From assembly GCA_017550285.1 (NCBI GenBank), contig JAFZPP010000031.1, positions 1 through 58,663 of the forward strand: DNA of 58,663 nucleotides. Direction: 5' to 3'. Below the pieces are notes generated by a model. That model saw only the letters and a list, made by a program, of their open reading frames with translations, did not search any database and had not been told where the DNA came from. The position numbers were made by a program, and so were the translations under genes. This DNA is from Oscillospiraceae bacterium. GTDB taxonomy: Bacteria > Bacillota > Clostridia > Oscillospirales > Ruminococcaceae. Of this stretch, positions 24,648 through 32,865 are shown in pieces; the stretch's first letter is position 1; each line of letters begins with the position of its first letter.

Positions 24648-25809
24648 TGCCGTCACCTCCGATTCCGATAAAGTTTACGTTGCCTGTGCCGCTTTGGATA
24701 TCCGCAAAAATCTGCTCAATATCGCCTGCGGAAATATTTCTGCCGCCCAAGCCGCCGATGAAATTATAGCCCTTGATCTGAATGCCTGCCTTTTGCAGCG
24801 CGGAATTGACATTCGTATAGACTGCGCCCTCATTGCCGAAGGAAATATCCTTTTCGAGGACACCGAATGCCTTTGCATTCCGGAGTGCCGCGGCGATTTC
24901 ATCATTCGGGAAGGGGCGCATATAGCGGATGCGCACAACGCCCGCCCGTATGCCCTGCTGACGCAGCTTGTCGGCGGTCTCGCGGGAGAGTCCCGCAATG
25001 CTGCCGAGCGTCACGAGGATATAGTCTGCATCCTCTGTGCGGTAATTGTCGAGCAGTCCGGAATACCGTCTGCCGAAAATCTTTGCGAAGGTATCCTCGG
25101 TTTCCGTCACGGCTTCCTTTGCCGCCAGCATGCCCTGATGCGCCTTATACTTGAAAATATAGTTTGTATCCGGACCGGCGGAAAACGCCAGATTCTTCGG
25201 ATTGTCAAAATCAATCCGGTTATCGGTCACATAGGGCGGCAGAAATTGATCTGCCTGCGCCTGCGCCGGAATCTCGACCGTCTCATAGGTATGCGTTAAG
25301 ACAAAGCCGTCGAGATTGACCATGACCGGCGTCGATACGCGGCGGTCCTCCGCGATGCGCCAGCTCATCAGTGCCAGATCAAGCGCCTCCTGCGCATTCT
25401 CCGCATAGACCTGAATCCAGCCGCTGTCGAGCTGCGAGAGGCTGTCGCGCTGGTCGCCGTAAATATTCCACGGCAGCGCGGTCGAACGGTCCGCGTTCAT
25501 CATCACAATCGGGAACCGTCCGCCGGATGCGTAATACAGACATTCCGCCATATAGAGCAAGCCCTGCGAGGATGTCGCCGTGAATGCTCTTGCGCCGGAT
25601 GCGCTGGCACCGATTACACAGGAGAGCGCCGAATGCTCCGATTCCACATGAATGAACTCGGATTTCAGGCTGCCGTCCTCGACCATTTCCGAGAGCCGCT
25701 CGACAACAATCGTCTGCGGCGTGATCGGATACGCGGAGATGACATCGGGCTTTGCAAGGCGGATGCCCTCGGCAAATGCCTCATTGCCGGATAAGAATTT
25801 CTTGCTCAT
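24628..25809 (-). CDS. 2-oxoacid:ferredoxin oxidoreductase, alpha subunit
   Basis: The 393-residue protein carries the alpha-subunit hallmark SAYPITPQT near residue 25, followed by ESEHSA and TATSSQGL. These belong to the pyrimidine-binding and CoA-binding parts of PorA/VorA subunits. It overlaps the delta gene upstream by 4 bp and the beta gene downstream, showing tight translational coupling. The combination with PaaK and an aminotransferase points toward aryl or branched-chain 2-oxo acids, run perhaps in the reductive carboxylation direction. Confidence 0.92.
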   Translation of the reverse strand: MSKKFLSGNEAFAEGIRLAKPDVISAYPITPQTIVVERLSEMVEDGSLKSEFIHVESEHSALSCVIGASASGARAFTATSSQGLLYMAECLYYASGGRFPIVMMNADRSTALPWNIYGDQRDSLSQLDSGWIQVYAENAQEALDLALMSWRIAEDRRVSTPVMVNLDGFVLTHTYETVEIPAQAQADQFLPPYVTDNRIDFDNPKNLAFSAGPDTNYIFKYKAHQGMLAAKEAVTETEDTFAKIFGRRYSGLLDNYRTEDADYILVTLGSIAGLSRETADKLRQQGIRAGVVRIRYMRPFPNDEIAAALRNAKAFGVLEKDISFGNEGAVYTNVNSALQKAGIQIKGYNFIGGLGGRNISAGDIEQIFADIQSGTGNVNFIGIGGDGNGESNG

Positions 25810-26099
25810 TTGTGCTCCGCCTCCGTTCTGATTGCGCCGAGCTTGCAGATTTTCGCGCAGATGCCGCAGCCCTTGCAGAAATCGTAATCAACGACTGCCT
25901 TGCCGTTCTGCACCGAGATCACGCCGTCCGGACAGTACAGATAGCACTGCTCGCAGCCGACACATCGTCCCGTATCAATCACCGGACGGATACTGCGCCA
26001 GCCGCTGTTGACCGATACCAGATAACCCGCTTCAAATGCGGTCGCCTCCGGAATCTCCGCGGCGGAAAAGCTCTTCTTTTCTCTGAGATACGGTTTCAT
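25806..26099 (-). CDS. 2-oxoacid:ferredoxin oxidoreductase, delta (2[4Fe-4S]) subunit
   Basis: The 97-residue protein is a ferredoxin-like electron-transfer subunit with two complete cluster motifs, CVGCEQCYLYCP and CKGCGICAKICK. It overlaps both neighbours by 4 bp. It passes electrons between the TPP centre of the beta subunit and free ferredoxin. Confidence 0.94.
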   Translation of the reverse strand: MKPYLREKKSFSAAEIPEATAFEAGYLVSVNSGWRSIRPVIDTGRCVGCEQCYLYCPDGVISVQNGKAVVDYDFCKGCGICAKICKLGAIRTEAEHK

Positions 26100-26611
26100 T
26101 TCCGCACCGCCTCTCTTGCCAGCTTCAGTGCGCCGATATTGCGCGCCTGAATTTTCTGCGGCATATAGTTTTCAATCGCACTGACTGCCTGTTCCTCCGT
26201 GATGTAATCCGACAGCGCCGAAACAATGCCGAGCATCACCGTATTGACCGTCGGCAGATGATATTCCGCCGCGACAGCTTCGCCGTCAAAGGTGAAGGTA
26301 TCGGGAATCGGCGCCTTGGAATTGACAAGGATTCTGCCGCCTGCTTTGCGCAGCGATTGCAGTGCCGGTGTATAAAGCGTATCATCGAGCACGACGATAA
26401 AATCCGCCTGTTCGGTCTGACTGCGGTCCAGAACGGGCTTTTCGTCGAGCTTCGTAAATGCTCTGACCGGTGCACCGCGCCGTTCCGGTCCGAAGGACGG
26501 AAATGCCAGTGCATAATGTGCATCATTGCCTGTGATATACGCCGCGCCGAACAGCTTCGCCGCCGTGAAGGCGCCCTGTCCGCCGCGTCCGAGCCAAAGA
26601 ATCTCTTTCAT
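26096..26611 (-). CDS. 2-oxoacid:ferredoxin oxidoreductase, gamma subunit
   Basis: The 171-residue first gene of the four-subunit operon shows the gamma-subunit motif GRGGQGAFTAAKLFG at its N-terminus and normal length. The start follows CAGGAG. An operator-bearing promoter lies immediately upstream, between this gene and the ECF S-component gene, where I saw no terminator; some read-through from the sulfur operon is possible. Confidence 0.92.
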   Translation of the reverse strand: MKEILWLGRGGQGAFTAAKLFGAAYITGNDAHYALAFPSFGPERRGAPVRAFTKLDEKPVLDRSQTEQADFIVVLDDTLYTPALQSLRKAGGRILVNSKAPIPDTFTFDGEAVAAEYHLPTVNTVMLGIVSALSDYITEEQAVSAIENYMPQKIQARNIGALKLAREAVRK

Positions 26612-26646
26612 TCTATCATTCTCCTGCCTGTGTTTGATATGCTCTT

Positions 26647-26703
26647 ATGATACATCGTTTTCCGCGCCTTGTCCAATACGAAAGAACAATCATCAGTTAT
26701 CGG
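26647..26703 (-). promoter_or_regulatory. Oxidoreductase operon promoter with bipartite operator
   Basis: On the minus strand the -35 is TTGGAC, the spacer 18 bp and the -10 TATCAT. Upstream sits CCGATAACTG (complement of 26694-26703), then 14 bases, then GTATTGGACAA (26669-26679). The same two blocks with the same 14-base gap occur before the ABC transporter operon. Confidence 0.7.
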
Positions 26704-26709
26704 AAAAGG

Positions 26710-27225
26710 TTATAGCAAATGACGCTTGCGGCTCCGCTTCCGGATCATTTCGTAAACTGCGGAGGATGCCGCCGCACCGAATACGCCCTGAATGAGATTC
26801 TCCGGCACGGAAAGCAGTGCGGAGGAAACCGAGCCGTACAGCACACCGGCAAATACCGCATAGCCGAAAATCATCACCAGCTCTGCGGCGACCGCGCCGG
26901 CAAGCAGTGCAAAAAACGATTCGCGTTTCTGCGAGAACCGTCGGAAAACGAAATACGAGACGACTGCCATGGCAGCTTTGATGAGCAGCGTTGCCGGTGC
27001 ATAGACCGTATAGCCGGAAATCAGATCGGCAAGTGCGGAGCCGATGCTTGCCGCCGCACTGCCGTACAGCGGTCCTAAAATCCATGCGGACAGATTGACA
27101 AGCACATCGCCCGTATTGATATAGCCCTTTGTCGGTGACGGAATCTGAATCAGCAGCGTTGCAACAGTCGTCAGTGCTGCGAGCGCGCCTGCAAGTGTCA
27201 GTTTTTGTATTTTATGATCTTTCAT
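26710..27225 (-). CDS. ECF transporter substrate-binding (S) component
   Basis: The 171-residue protein has about six hydrophobic segments and the ECF S-component pattern: YINTGDVLVNLSAWILGPLYG followed by SALADLISGY. The start at 27225 follows GGAGG with seven bases of spacing. It is the last gene of the sulfur amino acid operon, 2 bp after the LysR gene. The energising EcfA/EcfT module is not in this window, as is usual for group II S components. Context suggests a sulfur amino acid precursor or related cofactor as substrate (compare MtsT); this is inference only. Confidence 0.85.
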   Translation of the reverse strand: MKDHKIQKLTLAGALAALTTVATLLIQIPSPTKGYINTGDVLVNLSAWILGPLYGSAAASIGSALADLISGYTVYAPATLLIKAAMAVVSYFVFRRFSQKRESFFALLAGAVAAELVMIFGYAVFAGVLYGSVSSALLSVPENLIQGVFGAAASSAVYEMIRKRSRKRHLL

Positions 27226-27227
27226 GT

Positions 27228-28154
27228 TCAATCCTCCTTTCCGGACTGAATGCCGAGATAGCGCTTCAGTTCCTCAATATAAATGGTTCCCGCTTTGCTG
27301 CGGAGTGTTTTTTTCAGTGTGATATAGCCGATTTCCATTGCATCCTCATCCTCTGTTTCAAACGGCACGGCAATATAATCGCTGCCGTTCAGTTCCTCGC
27401 AGATGATGCCGGAGCAGAGCGTATAGCCGTTTAATCCGATCATCAGATTGAGCATCGTTGCGCGGTCATTTGCCTTGATTGTCCGCGGATACTCTGCCGT
27501 GCTCAGAATCTCCTCTGCGTAATAGAACGAGCTGTTTGCGCCCTGTTCAAAGGAAAGGCAGGGATAATCCGCAAGCTCGTCAAAGGTGATCTGCTTCCGG
27601 TTTGCCAGCGGATGTCCCTTCCAGAGATAGACAAACGGCTGGCATTTTGTAAGCGGGGTGAATTCCAGACCGTTGGCGCTGAGCAGCTTCGTGAGCGCCT
27701 TGCGGTTGAAATCGCTCAGGTACAGAATACCGATCTCGCTGCGCAGCGCAGCAACATCGCTGATGATCTCAGCCGTTTTCGTCTCGCGGATTGCAAACTC
27801 ATATTTTGCCGTATCAAAGCGCTTGACCATTTCCACAAACGCCTTGACCGCGAACGAATAATGCTGCGTAGATACGCCGAATTTCTTTTTGATATTGCTT
27901 TTTGCGCTGTATTTCTCGGTCAGGACATCGAACTGCCCGACGACCTGATGCGCATACTGCAAAAACTCCGCGCCGTCATTCGTGACGGTCACGCCTCTGC
28001 CGCTGCGGTTGAAAATCCGGATGCCGGTCTCCTTTTCGAGCTCCTGCACGGATGCCGTCAGCGAAGGCTGCGAGACATAGAGCAGCTCCGCCGCCTTGTT
28101 CATTGAGCCGGTTTCTGCGATTGTCAGCGCATATTTCAGCTGCTGCAACGTCAT
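27228..28154 (-). CDS. LysR-family transcriptional regulator
   Basis: The protein has 308 residues with an N-terminal winged helix typical of LysR regulators (LQQLKYALTIAETGSMNKAAE, then LYVSQPSLTASVQELE) and a substrate-binding-like effector domain. The start follows GAGGTG. It lies within the operon between cysK and the ECF gene, 12 and 2 bp away, unlike the divergent placement of many LysR genes. It is the only transcription factor in the block, so it is the prime candidate to bind the shared operator at the oxidoreductase, paaK and ABC promoters, and perhaps to sense a sulfur or acetylserine signal like CysB relatives. Confidence 0.9.
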   Translation of the reverse strand: MTLQQLKYALTIAETGSMNKAAELLYVSQPSLTASVQELEKETGIRIFNRSGRGVTVTNDGAEFLQYAHQVVGQFDVLTEKYSAKSNIKKKFGVSTQHYSFAVKAFVEMVKRFDTAKYEFAIRETKTAEIISDVAALRSEIGILYLSDFNRKALTKLLSANGLEFTPLTKCQPFVYLWKGHPLANRKQITFDELADYPCLSFEQGANSSFYYAEEILSTAEYPRTIKANDRATMLNLMIGLNGYTLCSGIICEELNGSDYIAVPFETEDEDAMEIGYITLKKTLRSKAGTIYIEELKRYLGIQSGKED

Positions 28155-28166
28155 AAAATCACCTCA

Positions 28167-29078
28167 TTATCCGAATAATCCGGTACTGAAATAACGGTCG
28201 CCGCGGTCGGGGAACACTGTGACAATATTGCCCCCGCCGACGCGCTCCGTCAGCTTTAAGACAGCCGCCATTGCCGCACCGGACGACGATCCTGCAAAGA
28301 TGCCTTCCGTTTTTGCAAGCAGACGGGCGGTCGAAAATGCTTCGTCATCCGTCACCTTGATCACATCATCGACCAGCGACATATCCATTGTCTCTGCGAT
28401 GAAATCATTGCCGATGCCTTCAATGTTGTAGTCGCTGTGCTCGCCGCCGCCCATAGTCGAACCGACCGGATCGGCAAGGATGCCGCGGATGTCGGGATTC
28501 CGCTCTTTCAGATAGCGCAGAATGCCGGTATAGGTTCCGCCGCTGCCTGCACCTGCGACAACATAATCAATTCTGCCGTCAAGCGATTCATAGATTTCCC
28601 TGCCGGTCGTTTCATAATGCGCAAGCGGATTGCTCTGGTTTTTGAACTGTTCCAGCGAGATCGAACCGGGAATCTGCGCCTTGATTTCCTCTGCCTTTTC
28701 GACTGCGCCGAGCATGCCTTTTTCACGCGGCGTATTGATGACCTCCGCGCCGAGTGCACGCATCAAAGCCTGTTTCTCCGCAGAGAATTTAGTCGGTACG
28801 ACGAAGATGATACGGTATCCGCGGTTCAGTGCCGCAAATGCGATGCCGAGTCCCGTATTGCCTGCGGTCGCTTCGACGATTGTGCCGCCCGATCTGAGCA
28901 CGCCGCGTTTTTCTGCATCATTCACCATGTAAAGCCCCGTTCTGTCCTTGACGCTGCCGGACGGATTCCAGAGCTCCAGCTTCGCAAAGACATTCACGCC
29001 CTGCTTTTGTACGATATTGCCGAGCCTGACCAGCGGCGTATTGCCGATCAGCGCCTGCATTGACTCATAATAATGCAT
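28167..29078 (-). CDS. cysK: Cysteine synthase (O-acetylserine sulfhydrylase)
   Basis: The 303-residue protein has the fold type II PLP signatures: SVKDRTGLYM with the PLP lysine, EATAGNTGLGIAFA, and GSGGTYTGILRY as the phosphate-binding loop. It makes cysteine from O-acetylserine and sulfide. It could also act as a cystathionine beta-synthase relative in reverse transsulfuration beside the cystathionine enzyme and SAH hydrolase; sequence alone does not settle this. The start at 29078 follows GGGGAGGG, one base after the ahcY stop. Confidence 0.9.
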   Translation of the reverse strand: MHYYESMQALIGNTPLVRLGNIVQKQGVNVFAKLELWNPSGSVKDRTGLYMVNDAEKRGVLRSGGTIVEATAGNTGLGIAFAALNRGYRIIFVVPTKFSAEKQALMRALGAEVINTPREKGMLGAVEKAEEIKAQIPGSISLEQFKNQSNPLAHYETTGREIYESLDGRIDYVVAGAGSGGTYTGILRYLKERNPDIRGILADPVGSTMGGGEHSDYNIEGIGNDFIAETMDMSLVDDVIKVTDDEAFSTARLLAKTEGIFAGSSSGAAMAAVLKLTERVGGGNIVTVFPDRGDRYFSTGLFG

Positions 29079-29079
29079 A

Positions 29080-30321
29080 TTATCCCTCCCCGTAAAGGTA
29101 CACACGCTGTTCATCGGTCAGCGTATCAATTTCAATGTTCATGGTCGCCAGCTTCTGCCTTGCGACGGCTTCATCCACTGCGCGCGGCACATTGTTCAGT
29201 ACGGATGTGACCGTATCGCGGTGTGCAATGAGCCATTCTGCACTGCGCGCCTGAATGGCAAAGCTCATGTCCATGATCTCCGCCGGATGTCCGTCGCCTG
29301 CTGCGAGATTCACCAGTCTGCCCTCTGCAATGACATAGATTGTCACGCCGCTCGGCAGCGTATAGCCGGTGATATTATTTCGCGCTTCAAAGCTGCGGAC
29401 AGCGAGCTTTTTCAGCGCCGCCATATCGACTTCGACGTCAAAATGTCCGGCATTGCTGAGAATCGCGCCCTCATGCATCTTCAAAAAGCTGTTTTCGGTA
29501 ATCACGCGGCTGCATCCTGTCACGGTCACGAAGAAGTCGCCCAGCGGTGCGGCATCCTCCATTTTCATGACGGTAAAGCCGTCCATGACCGCCTCGATTG
29601 CCTTGACCGGATCGACCTCGGTGACGATGACCTTCGCGCCGAGTCCCTTTGCGCGCATCGCAGCGCCCTTGCCGCACCAGCCGTAGCCTGCAATGACAAC
29701 TGTCTTTCCGGCGACAATCAGATTCGTTGTGCGGTTGATGCCGTCCCAGACGGATTGACCGGTACCGTAGCGGTTATCGAAAAGATGCTTGCAGTCCGCA
29801 TCATTGACAAGCATCATCGGGAATTTCAGTTCACCGGCTGCCGCCATCGCTTTCAGCCGCAGAATGCCGGTTGTCGTCTCCTCGCAGCCGCCGATTACAT
29901 TGCCGAGCAGCTCCGGATATTCATTATGAATGAGCGTCACGAGATCGCCGCCGTCGTCGATAATGAAATGCGGCTGTGCTTCGATCACGCGGCGCGTATG
30001 TGCTTCATATTCCTCCGGTGTGACGCCGTGCCAAGCATAAACATTCAGTCCGTTGTGTACGAGCGCCGCCGCGATATCATCCTGCGTGGAAAGGGGATTG
30101 GAGCCGGTGATATACATTTCCGCACCGCCTGCCGCCAGTACGCGGCAGAGATACGCGGTTTTCGCTTCGAGGTGAATCGAGAGGGCAATGCGTTTGCCTG
30201 CAAACGGCTTTGTCTTTGCAAATTCTGCTTCGATCCCGCGCAGCAGCGGCATATTTCCCTTTACCCACTGGATTTTCCGTTCGCCGCTCTCCCAGAGCGC
30301 AATATCTTTGATCTCAGACAT
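29080..30321 (-). CDS. ahcY: S-adenosylhomocysteine hydrolase
   Basis: The 413-residue protein has the NAD-binding GYGWCGKGAAMRAKGLGA and the substrate-site stretches NDADCKHLFDNRYGTGQS and SNAGHFDVE. It resembles the shorter bacterial/archaeal type. It splits SAH to homocysteine and adenosine, removing the by-product of the operon's methyltransferase and feeding the cystathionine enzyme. The start at 30321 follows AAAGGCGG; it overlaps the upstream gene by 8 bp. Confidence 0.94.
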   Translation of the reverse strand: MSEIKDIALWESGERKIQWVKGNMPLLRGIEAEFAKTKPFAGKRIALSIHLEAKTAYLCRVLAAGGAEMYITGSNPLSTQDDIAAALVHNGLNVYAWHGVTPEEYEAHTRRVIEAQPHFIIDDGGDLVTLIHNEYPELLGNVIGGCEETTTGILRLKAMAAAGELKFPMMLVNDADCKHLFDNRYGTGQSVWDGINRTTNLIVAGKTVVIAGYGWCGKGAAMRAKGLGAKVIVTEVDPVKAIEAVMDGFTVMKMEDAAPLGDFFVTVTGCSRVITENSFLKMHEGAILSNAGHFDVEVDMAALKKLAVRSFEARNNITGYTLPSGVTIYVIAEGRLVNLAAGDGHPAEIMDMSFAIQARSAEWLIAHRDTVTSVLNNVPRAVDEAVARQKLATMNIEIDTLTDEQRVYLYGEG

Positions 30322-31477
30322 TGGCAGCCGCCTTTCCGATTGCCTGTTCCAGATCGGCGAGAATATCCGCAATGTTTTCAATGCCGACCGAAAGACGGAT
30401 CAGCCCGTCTGTGATGCCGACCTTTTTGCGGATATCCGCCGGAATGGATGCGTGCGTCATGGTCGCAGGGTGGCAGACAAGCGACTCCACGCCGCCGAGG
30501 CTTTCCGCCAGCATCACGAGCTGCAAGCTCTCGAAGAAGCGGTTGATATCATAGCCCTCGTGCAGTTCAAAGGAGATCATCACGCCGCCGTTTTTCGCCT
30601 GCTTTTTGTTGATCTCATAGCCCTGCGCGTCCGGCAGCCCGGGATAATATACGGTTTTCACCGCCGGATGATTTTTGAGATATTCCGCCGCTTTCTGCGC
30701 ATTTTCCACATGTCTGTCCATGCGGACGGCAAGCGTTTTGATGCCGCGGATCAGCAAAAACGAATCAAACGGTCCGAGGACGCCGCCGGTCGAATTCTGG
30801 ATAAACGCGATCTTCTGCGCAAGCTCCGCGCTGTTCACAACGGCAAGTCCCGCGACGACATCGCTGTGACCGCCGAGATATTTCGTTGCGCTGTGCACAA
30901 CAATATCCGCGCCGAGCGAAAGCGGCTTTTGCAGATAGGGCGTCATGAATGTGTTATCGACAATCACAAGCAGCCCGTACCGGTGCGAAATCTCCGCAAC
31001 ACCGCGTATATCCGTGACTGTCATCAGCGGATTTGCGGGGCTTTCGATGATGACTGCTTTCACATCCGCCGTGATCTGCGTTTCAAATTTAGTGAGATCG
31101 GCGGTGTCTGCGATTGTATAGGTGATGCCGAAATGATCGAATACTTTGTCCAGCACGCGGAATGTTCCGCCGTAGACATTGCTCGAGATCAGTACACGGT
31201 CGCCGCTGTGCAGGAGACTCAGCACTGCCGTAATTGCCGCCATGCCGGAGCCGAATGCAAAGCCGGCATAGCCGCCCTCCAATTCCGCGATCAGCTTTTC
31301 CAGCGCTTCTCTTGTCGGATTTCCTGTGCGGGAATATTCGTATCCGCGCATTTTTCCGAGACCGTCCTGCTGATAGGTCGAGGTCTGGTAGATCGGCACA
31401 TTGACCGCGCCGGTGCGTTCGTCCGTAGAAATGCCGCCGTGAATCAAAGCGGTTTCTGTATGTTCAAATCTGCTCAT
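30314..31477 (-). CDS. Cystathionine gamma-synthase/lyase family enzyme
   Basis: The 387-residue PLP enzyme of the Cys/Met metabolism family has YEYSRTGNPT, GSGMAAI and the PLP-lysine motif HSATKYLGGHSD. It may make cystathionine from acyl-homoserine and cysteine, split cystathionine, or directly sulfhydrylate; these activities are hard to tell apart by sequence. The start at 31477 follows AAGGAG. The preceding stop lies 17 bp upstream. Co-operonic ahcY and cysK favour homocysteine-to-cysteine traffic. Confidence 0.9.
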   Translation of the reverse strand: MSRFEHTETALIHGGISTDERTGAVNVPIYQTSTYQQDGLGKMRGYEYSRTGNPTREALEKLIAELEGGYAGFAFGSGMAAITAVLSLLHSGDRVLISSNVYGGTFRVLDKVFDHFGITYTIADTADLTKFETQITADVKAVIIESPANPLMTVTDIRGVAEISHRYGLLVIVDNTFMTPYLQKPLSLGADIVVHSATKYLGGHSDVVAGLAVVNSAELAQKIAFIQNSTGGVLGPFDSFLLIRGIKTLAVRMDRHVENAQKAAEYLKNHPAVKTVYYPGLPDAQGYEINKKQAKNGGVMISFELHEGYDINRFFESLQLVMLAESLGGVESLVCHPATMTHASIPADIRKKVGITDGLIRLSVGIENIADILADLEQAIGKAAANV

Positions 31478-31494
31478 GATGATGCTCCTTATCA

Positions 31495-32394
31495 TTACTC
31501 AAAATCATAGCCTGCGGTATAGGTCGCCGAAAGCAGGCTGACATTTTCAAATGCTTTCATGCGGTCTGCGCGGCTGTCAAAATATTCTGCCTGCACCTTT
31601 TCCGGCGGCAGGTAGGTGTCGATCTGAAAGCCCAGCGCATAGAGTGCACGCGATACCTCGTTGTAATCGTATCCGCCGCGCATATGCTCGCCGAGCGATG
31701 CCGTGATCTGTTCAAGCCGGCGGACGCGCTCCGGAAAAACGCCGGTCTTCATCGGATAATCAAACACCAGCACGCTTCCCGGTACGGATAATTCCGCGAT
31801 CTGCTTCAGCGTATCCGAAAACACATCCAGCGTCAGATAATAGGTCACGCCGAGAATGCTGAAATAGGTCGGCAGCTGCGGATCGAAGCCCGCGTTCAGC
31901 AGTTCCTCCGTCATGCGCTGCCGCTCAAAATCGACCGGTACAAAATGCACATTCTCCCGAATATTCCATTCGAGCTGCCGGATGCGTTCGCGCTTATAGC
32001 GCTGTGTATCCGGATGATCAATCTCAAATATTTCGATGTCGGGATTGTCATTGCGGAATAAAAATGTATCCGAGCCTGCGCCGCAGATCACATACTGAAT
32101 CTTTCCGTGGTTTGCGGCAAAATCATGCAGGCGGTTCTCTGCGAAATGAATGCGGGCAAGCGGGATCGGTGCGATATATTCCGTGATGATCTGTTCGGTA
32201 TCCGCCCGTGAAAACGGGATATCCGCGCCGCCGAATCCGCTGCTGACGAGCGCATACATCGCATCATATTCCTCCTTGCCGATGAGATCAAAGGCGAGGT
32301 CATCTTCAAAAATCTTATCTCTCTCATGGATTGCGTGCCACGCTCTTGCAAAGGCACAGAGCTTCGCGGTCACGCTTTCTCTCTCAGCTACCAT
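31495..32394 (-). CDS. SAM-dependent methyltransferase of the LCMT/PPM1-like family
   Basis: The 299-residue protein matches the leucine carboxyl methyltransferase-like group. It has a Rossmann-type segment QYVICGAGSDTFLFR, the acidic stretch EIFEIDHPDTQRYKRERI and FSILGVTYYL. Bacterial members usually methylate small polyketides or unknown acids rather than PP2A. It is the first structural gene of the sulfur operon, sitting 17 bases after the attenuator's T-run, so it would be induced with homocysteine recycling genes. The start follows GGGAGGATTT. Its substrate is unknown. Confidence 0.83.
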   Translation of the reverse strand: MVAERESVTAKLCAFARAWHAIHERDKIFEDDLAFDLIGKEEYDAMYALVSSGFGGADIPFSRADTEQIITEYIAPIPLARIHFAENRLHDFAANHGKIQYVICGAGSDTFLFRNDNPDIEIFEIDHPDTQRYKRERIRQLEWNIRENVHFVPVDFERQRMTEELLNAGFDPQLPTYFSILGVTYYLTLDVFSDTLKQIAELSVPGSVLVFDYPMKTGVFPERVRRLEQITASLGEHMRGGYDYNEVSRALYALGFQIDTYLPPEKVQAEYFDSRADRMKAFENVSLLSATYTAGYDFE

Positions 32395-32410
32395 AAATCC
32401 TCCCAGGCAT

Positions 32411-32444
32411 AAAAAGGCACAGTATGCTCATTGCACACTGCGCC
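32411..32444 (-). terminator. Attenuator terminator of the sulfur amino acid operon
   Basis: On the minus strand GGCGCAGTGTGC pairs with GCATACTGTGCC (wobble pairs included) around an AATGA loop and is followed by TTTTT. It lies between the leader peptide and the first structural gene. Confidence 0.82.
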
Positions 32445-32465
32445 TGATTCTTCATGTTACATGGC

Positions 32466-32573
32466 TTATGAGACATGAGAAAGCTGACATCGCTGCGATG
32501 CCGCGTGTGTATGAGACATTCGTATTCTGTTGTTCCGGATCATACAGCACAGCATACAGTACATTGCTTTCAT
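32466..32573 (-). CDS. Cys/Met-rich leader peptide of the sulfur operon
   Basis: The 35-residue frame starts MKAMYCMLCCM, with Cys or Met at six of residues 4-11. AGGAG is eight bases upstream of the ATG at 32573. The frame stops 21 bases before the attenuator stem. An alternative ATG at 32580 in another frame is only one base from the ribosome site and is therefore less likely. Known principle: ribosome stalling on scarce-amino-acid codons in a leader peptide controls a downstream terminator. Inference: this peptide senses cysteine and/or methionine charging. Confidence 0.72.
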   Translation of the reverse strand: MKAMYCMLCCMIRNNRIRMSHTHAASQRCQLSHVS

Positions 32574-32617
32574 GATTCATTCTCCTATTAACTATATTAC
32601 CTATCGGTTATGTATGC

Positions 32618-32646
32618 ATTATAGCACGAAAGAGGCGGCTTGTCAA
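32618..32646 (-). promoter_or_regulatory. Promoter of the leader peptide and sulfur operon
   Basis: On the minus strand TTGACA, 17 bp, TATAAT, preceded by TGC. It yields an mRNA leader of about 215 bases before the methyltransferase start, holding the leader peptide and the attenuator. Confidence 0.88.
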
Positions 32647-32713
32647 TAGGCTGAGACTATATTCGGAAAAGTGCACAAAATATTCTCTGCATGTCGAGAA
32701 ACAAACAGGGGAA

Positions 32714-32748
32714 TAAAAAGCCCCGTGCCTGTCAGACGGCACGGGGCT
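32714..32748 (-). terminator. Terminator of the ABC transporter operon
   Basis: AGCCCCGTGCC pairs perfectly with GGCACGGGGCT; on the minus strand TTTTT follows. Two further palindromes at about 32793-32845 (TTCTTCCG / CGGAAGAA and TCGAAT / ATTCGA) lie between it and the permease stop codon at 32866. Confidence 0.92.
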
Positions 32749-32865
32749 GCGCATATTCCGCGCAGATTCAGAGTGAATTGTGTTTCTTCCGGAATCATAT
32801 CGGAAGAAATCGAATGTACGAAGATTCGATATTTTTGTGAGATCAGCACAGGGCTGCATCCGCGC

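Noticed and set aside
32411-32646. T-box or S-box riboswitch before the sulfur operon
   Set aside because: No T-box AGGGUGG-type core and no SAM-I conserved junction is visible; the leader peptide and terminator explain the region better.
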